Part shown: one piece after another, positions 61,107 through 64,000 of the stretch
Numbering within the stretch: position 1 is the stretch's first letter
Layout: each line of letters opens with the position of its first letter
Origin: Bacillota bacterium
Lineage (GTDB): Bacteria; Bacillota; Clostridia; Christensenellales; DTU072
DNA: 64,000 bases
Reading direction: 5' to 3'
Assembly: GCA_023394875.1 (NCBI GenBank)
Contig: JAEXAB010000002.1
Location: 1-64,000, forward strand
The notes under the pieces: generated by a model
The model's input: only the letters and a program-made list of their open reading frames with translations
Told to the model about the DNA's origin: nothing
Databases searched by the model: none
Position numbers and translations under genes: made by a program

Positions 61107-61216
61107 GTTAGGGATTCGAACGGGCGGAAAAATTGACGACACAGTGCGTCGTCATACCGCCCCGGCCTGTCGCAAACCGCAAGGTTTGGTGCGAGGGAAT
61201 CCCTAACTCTCCGCCA
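61107..61216. other. Multibranched structured element with antisense of the tRNA-Ser T-arm
   Basis: GTTAGGGATTC (61107-61117) pairs with GAATCCCTAAC (61197-61207). Inside, GGGCGG (61122-61127) pairs with CCGCCC (61157-61162) around a 7-base-pair hairpin TGACGAC/GTCGTCA, and CAAACC (61173-61178) pairs with GGTTTG (61183-61188) around a GCAA tetraloop. Bases 61107-61121 are also an exact reverse complement of the 15 tRNA bases 61030-61044. Confidence 0.75.
61197..61216 (+). repeat. 20-bp direct repeat of the tRNA-Ser 3' end (attachment-site-like)
   Basis: The 20 bases starting GAATCCCTAA and ending with CCGCCA at 61034-61053 (end of tRNA-Ser) are repeated exactly at 61197-61216. Flanks differ on both sides. 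A repeated tRNA 3' end is what integration of a mobile element at a tRNA leaves. Confidence 0.85.
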
Positions 61217-61219
61217 ATA

Positions 61220-61257
61220 AGTCCCAAATTCGAATAACCCGAGTTTGGGGCTTTTTT
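61220..61257 (+). terminator. Second terminator, after the repeated tRNA end
   Basis: GTCCCAAATTCG and CGAGTTTGGGGC pair imperfectly (G-U pairs) with an AATAACC loop and a six-base T run. It could be the original tRNA-Ser terminator displaced by an insertion. Confidence 0.7.
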
Positions 61258-61904
61258 ATATCAAAAAATAAGCCGTATAAGTCCAAAGTGGATATAAAAC
61301 ATTTTTTTCGTAAAGTAACTGACTCAACCCGGACAAAACTTGATATTACCTTGCCAAAAACCTAACTTTACCCGAACTCTACCAGACATTTTCCGTAATG
61401 ATTTCGTACTGCCGCGCCCATTCGATTACAAACACTCCTCAATTAGTAGCCACGAAAAAGTCAGTTTGGCGGGGTATTGATGGCTATTTTTTTATTTCCT
61501 CACCTTATATAGGACCTTTTTTCTGACATACTTGCAGAAAACCAACTACTATATACGGACAAAAAATGGCACAAGTTCACGGGTAAATAATTGATTCCAC
61601 AAAAAGCCTATCAAAATATTTTTGAATATGTAATCTAGTTATCCTCTAGAAAATCCCAAAACTAACTATATAAAACTACAAATTCCCACTAGTTTATCTA
61701 TGGTTTGATAAACTATATGGATAGGCGGTTTTGATAGCATAAAAACCCCCTCACTTATAAAGGAGTTTTTCGGGGCAAAGTACACGGTCTAAATAAAAAT
61801 ATTTTTATAATTTTGGAAATTGTCCCGAATATGGGACACAAAATGTTTAAAATTACGAATGTGGCAAAGAGAAAAATGCAGAGAGAAAGCGAAATAACAA
61901 TTCT
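61258..61904. other. About 650 bases without a recognisable gene
   Basis: No supported coding sequence. Small hairpins occur (AGTTTATC/GATAAACT at 61691-61714; TGTCCC/GGGACA at 61820-61837; an AAAAACC.../...GAGTTTTT hairpin near 61741-61775). A short frame at 61379-61435 on the minus strand continues after TAG and TAA codons and may be a decayed gene. The base composition is much lower in G+C than the hairpins that follow. Confidence 0.6.
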
Positions 61905-62156
61905 TGTTTGCCGAGGGCGAGAGGAAAAAGGCGAATCGCCAAGCGGGTTAGCGGCGAACGCCTTTCCGCTCGGCTCAAGATGTTTTCGCGCTACTGCGTT
62001 TTTGCAGTCCGTTTTTTATTTATGTTTTCGGCACAACAAAAAAGACCGATTTGTTTTAATCAGTCTTTCAGTTTGGTTTATTCAGTTTATTTGTGGCGTG
62101 TGCTTGTCTGCGGAGTCGCGAAGCGACGACGCACTTGTTCAAGACAAGCACACGCC
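61905..62156. other. Nested GC-rich hairpins
   Basis: First hairpin: GCCGAG (61910-61915) with CTCGGC (61969-61974), inner AAAGGCG (61927-61933) with CGCCTTT (61959-61965). Second: a perfect 14-base stem at 62095-62108 with 62143-62156, enclosing TGCG/CGCA and TCGC-GAA-GCGA. Between them is an ACTGC/GCAGT hairpin with a T run. The GACGACGCACT at 62125-62135 is the reverse complement of AGTGCGTCGTC at 61143-61153. Confidence 0.7.
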
Positions 62157-62190
62157 GTGGTGCCAAAGTAGAAAACATTGTTTTTTCTAT

Positions 62191-62230
62191 TTGCTTTTAA
62201 AGTAAATGGATGTTATAATAAATGTTATAA
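62191..62230 (+). promoter_or_regulatory. Promoter and repeat operator of the restriction-modification system
   Basis: TTGCTT (62191-62196) and TATAAT (62214-62219) are 17 bases apart. The 9-mer ATGTTATAA occurs at 62210-62218 and again at 62222-62230, 12 bases apart, overlapping the -10 box and transcription start, a likely site for the small HTH protein encoded next. Confidence 0.65.
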
Positions 62231-62247
62231 AAAAACAAGGTGCTAAA

Positions 62248-62445
62248 ATGGATTTTTCAAAAAAAATTATTTCTGTAAGAGAGTCACTAAATTTAAGTCA
62301 AGAACGATTTGCAAAAGAGCTTGGTGTATCGTTTGCGACTGTAAACCGTTGGGAAAAAGGTCATTTTGAACCTAGTTATTTGGCTCAAGTTAGATTTGAG
62401 GCTTATTGTAAGTCTAAGGGTATAGCATTAGGAGATTATAAATGA
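62248..62445 (+). CDS. Small XRE-family HTH protein, probable controller of the R-M system
   Basis: A 65-residue protein consisting of one Cro/CI helix-turn-helix (LNLSQERFAKELGVSFATVNRWEKG). The ATG at 62248 has AAGGTG upstream; the frame is open 14 codons further but without a site and inside the operator repeat. It overlaps the methyltransferase start (ATGA). Controller proteins of type II restriction-modification systems have this size and position and delay restriction until methylation is established. Confidence 0.85.
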   Translation: MDFSKKIISVRESLNLSQERFAKELGVSFATVNRWEKGHFEPSYLAQVRFEAYCKSKGIALGDYK

Positions 62446-63461
62446 ATTCTATAGAATTATTTGCTGGTGCTGGAGGACTTGCATTAGGATTAGAACAGGC
62501 AGGATTTAATCATCTTGGACTTGTTGAATTTGATAAAAGTGCCGCTAATACATTATCGTTAAATCGACCTGATTGGAATATTCTATGTGAAGACATAGCA
62601 GTTACTTTGCAACGAGATTTAGAAAAAGTATTTAACGTTACAAAGGGTGAACTTGATTTGTTGTCAGGTGGCGCACCTTGTCAATCCTTTAGTTATGCAG
62701 GAAAACGTTTAGGTTTGCAAGATGTCCGTGGCACAATGTTTTATCACTACGCTACATTCCTACAAAAACTGCAACCAAAAATGTTTTTGTTTGAGAATGT
62801 AAAGGGATTGCTTACTCACGATGAAGGAAAAACATATCAAACGATATTGAATATCTTTGAGGAACAAGGGTATGTCACTAAGCACCAGGTCTTAAATGCG
62901 TGGGATTATGGTGTTCCTCAGAAACGCGAGCGCCTTATTACTATCGGTATAAGAAACAATTTAGTGGAAAAATGCTCTTTTGAATTTCCTCAAAAACATT
63001 TGTATAAACCGACAATGAGAGATGTAAAACTCGATACAAATCCTGCAAAATCCGAATGTGATAAATATTCCGCATATAAGGAGAGCGTTTTTGCTTTAGT
63101 TCCGTCTGGTGGCTATTGGCGAGATATTGACCCCGACATTGCAAAGGAATATATGAAGACGTGTTGGTATATGGGTGGTGGTAGAACTGGCATTCTTCGT
63201 AGAATAGGTCTTGACGAACCATCCTTGACCGTTTTAACGAGTCCAGGTATGAAACAAACTGACAGATGTCATCCAATCGAAGTACGTCCATTTTCATATC
63301 GGGAAAATGCGCGTATTCAAACATTTCCCGACGATTGGGAGTTCTGTGGAAAATTGTCGGAAAAATACAAACAAGTAGGAAATGCCGTGCCGGTCAATTT
63401 AGCAAAAGAAATAGGTCTTGAAATCAAAAAAACATTGGAGGAAATCAACAATGCCAAATGA
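62442..63461 (+). CDS. DNA (cytosine-5) methyltransferase
   Basis: A 339-residue C5 methyltransferase. Motif I FAGAGGLALGLEQAG at residues 7-21, the catalytic motif IV GGAPCQSFSYAG near 76, motif VI ENVKGL near 118, motif VIII QKRERLITIG near 165, and motifs IX/X (RENARIQTFPDDW, YKQVGNAVPVNLA) at the end. It methylates the host copy of the target site. It overlaps the controller by 4 bases and the endonuclease by 11. Codon choice looks more A/T-ended than in the genes to the left, in line with transfer. Confidence 0.96.
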   Translation: MNSIELFAGAGGLALGLEQAGFNHLGLVEFDKSAANTLSLNRPDWNILCEDIAVTLQRDLEKVFNVTKGELDLLSGGAPCQSFSYAGKRLGLQDVRGTMFYHYATFLQKLQPKMFLFENVKGLLTHDEGKTYQTILNIFEEQGYVTKHQVLNAWDYGVPQKRERLITIGIRNNLVEKCSFEFPQKHLYKPTMRDVKLDTNPAKSECDKYSAYKESVFALVPSGGYWRDIDPDIAKEYMKTCWYMGGGRTGILRRIGLDEPSLTVLTSPGMKQTDRCHPIEVRPFSYRENARIQTFPDDWEFCGKLSEKYKQVGNAVPVNLAKEIGLEIKKTLEEINNAK

Positions 63462-64000
63462 TTATTGTATTACATTCATAAATCAAGAGGATTTTGAAAA
63501 TCACGTCGCTCAAACTATAAAATCATATAATGAAACCCTAAAGTCAATCGACCTAGCAAAGTTTAATAGTAATATTATTGACCCAATAAAGCTAACATTT
63601 GACAAAGCTTTGTTTAGAAAGTCTATGGAGGAAATTATTGAATTAGAAATACATAGACAACGTGATAAATCCAACACTAATGCTATTGGTTACTTTCACC
63701 AGTATATGTTTAAATATGTTGCCAATTGCGAAGTACCTATTCACGGATTTGATGTTATTTATACGCAAACAGACGGCACAAAAGTTTATGTTGAAATGAA
63801 GAATAAACATAATACTATGAATTCATCTTCGGCGCAGAAAACCTATATAGGTATGCAAAATCAGATTCTTAATCACCCAAATGATTTGTGCTTTCTTGTG
63901 GAAACAATTGCAAAACGTTCTCAAAACACTACTTGGAAATGCTCCGTAAATAATCAATCTGTATCTCACGAGAGAATACGTCGTGTTTCTATGGATAAAT
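63451..64000 (+). CDS. Eco47II-like type II restriction endonuclease, incomplete at the window end
   Basis: A reading frame from the ATG at 63451 (GGAGG nine bases upstream) to the window edge, at least 183 codons. It contains HRQRDKSNTNAIGYFHQ near residue 75, which I recognise as typical of the Eco47II/Sau96I family (GGNCC cutters), and a likely PD-(D/E)xK nuclease core: GFDVIYTQ followed by VYVEMKNKHN near 115. The specificity is an inference from that family. It overlaps the methyltransferase by 11 bases. No stop codon is seen before 64000. Confidence 0.82.
   Translation, partial: MPNDYCITFINQEDFENHVAQTIKSYNETLKSIDLAKFNSNIIDPIKLTFDKALFRKSMEEIIELEIHRQRDKSNTNAIGYFHQYMFKYVANCEVPIHGFDVIYTQTDGTKVYVEMKNKHNTMNSSSAQKTYIGMQNQILNHPNDLCFLVETIAKRSQNTTWKCSVNNQSVSHERIRRVSMDK

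Noticed and set aside
61107..61216. Integron attC-like site
   Set aside because: The terminal GTTAGGG and CCCTAAC look similar to attC core sites, but the order is reversed and the last base does not fit the consensus GTTRRRY / RYYYAAC. There is also no integrase or cassette array.
61813..62205. Long open frames over the GC-rich hairpins
   Set aside because: They follow the hairpin arms, have no ribosome sites or recognisable domains, and their composition is caused by the inverted repeats.

Overview
This window looks like a chromosome segment from an AT-rich, strictly anaerobic, low-GC Gram-positive bacterium of the Clostridia type. The evidence is a trimeric electron-bifurcating type [FeFe] hydrogenase, AdhE with the Rex redox repressor, two rubrerythrin-type proteins, a superoxide-reductase-like protein, a citrate/homocitrate-synthase-family enzyme of the Re-citrate-synthase type, a GerA-type spore germination operon, and the rpmE-DUF1385-prmC-prfA cluster. 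Promoters with a -35 and -10 box 17 bases apart and strong GGAGG ribosome sites fit a Firmicute. I cannot assign a species.

Layout. 1-9.8 kb: oxidative-stress and regulatory genes (rubrerythrin, DUF4037/TPR pair, mscL, AraC-type regulator, HTH-superoxide-reductase fusion, flavodoxin-fold reductase, CDGSH protein), then a PHP phosphoesterase, a mannose-6-phosphate-isomerase-like enzyme and a DNA glycosylase. 9.8-14.4 kb: germination operon (GerAA, GerAC, GerAB) flanked by two small genes. 14.4-20.5 kb: split transketolase, then rex-adhE-kinase operon. 20.6-26.3 kb: a second rubrerythrin and the five-gene hydrogenase operon. 26.4-43.4 kb: tRNA-Glu, two very large surface lipoproteins, an HTH-cupin-acyl-CoA-synthetase fusion with an attenuator-like leader, uvrC and a Cof hydrolase, a Y1-transposase-like protein that has lost catalytic residues, and ung. 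43.4-58.3 kb: tRNA-Pro, rho, a tiny Cys-rich peptide, an ArsR regulator, the thrC-trpS-DUF5685-DnaJ-like operon, the rpmE/DUF1385-PrmC/prfA/citrate-synthase-like operon, murC and a KDPG aldolase-VOC fusion. 58.4-60.9 kb: ArsR-HMA-P-type ATPase metal-efflux operon. 60.9-64 kb: tRNA-Ser followed by a duplicated tRNA 3' end, highly structured non-coding DNA, and a type II restriction-modification system that runs off the window. This last part looks like a genomic island.

How the genes work together. Rex, AdhE and the hydrogenase form the NADH-disposal arm of a fermenter. Rubrerythrins, the superoxide-reductase-like regulator, the flavoprotein and the CDGSH protein form an oxygen and redox-stress set. 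The translation-related genes (rpmE, prmC, prfA, trpS, rho) are on the minus strand, as is most of the window.

The most unusual signals are: (1) the tRNA-Ser 3'-end duplication bracketing a 143-base segment that folds as a multibranched structure and carries an antisense copy of the tRNA T-arm; (2) nested GC-rich hairpins between that site and the restriction-modification genes, sharing an 11-mer with the first element; (3) a promoter, 28-codon membrane peptide and terminator leader ahead of the HTH-cupin-acyl-CoA synthetase; (4) several domain fusions; (5) Cys-rich small proteins; (6) genes whose -10 box sits almost on the start codon, suggesting leaderless mRNAs. All functional calls come from reading the sequence. 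No database search was run.
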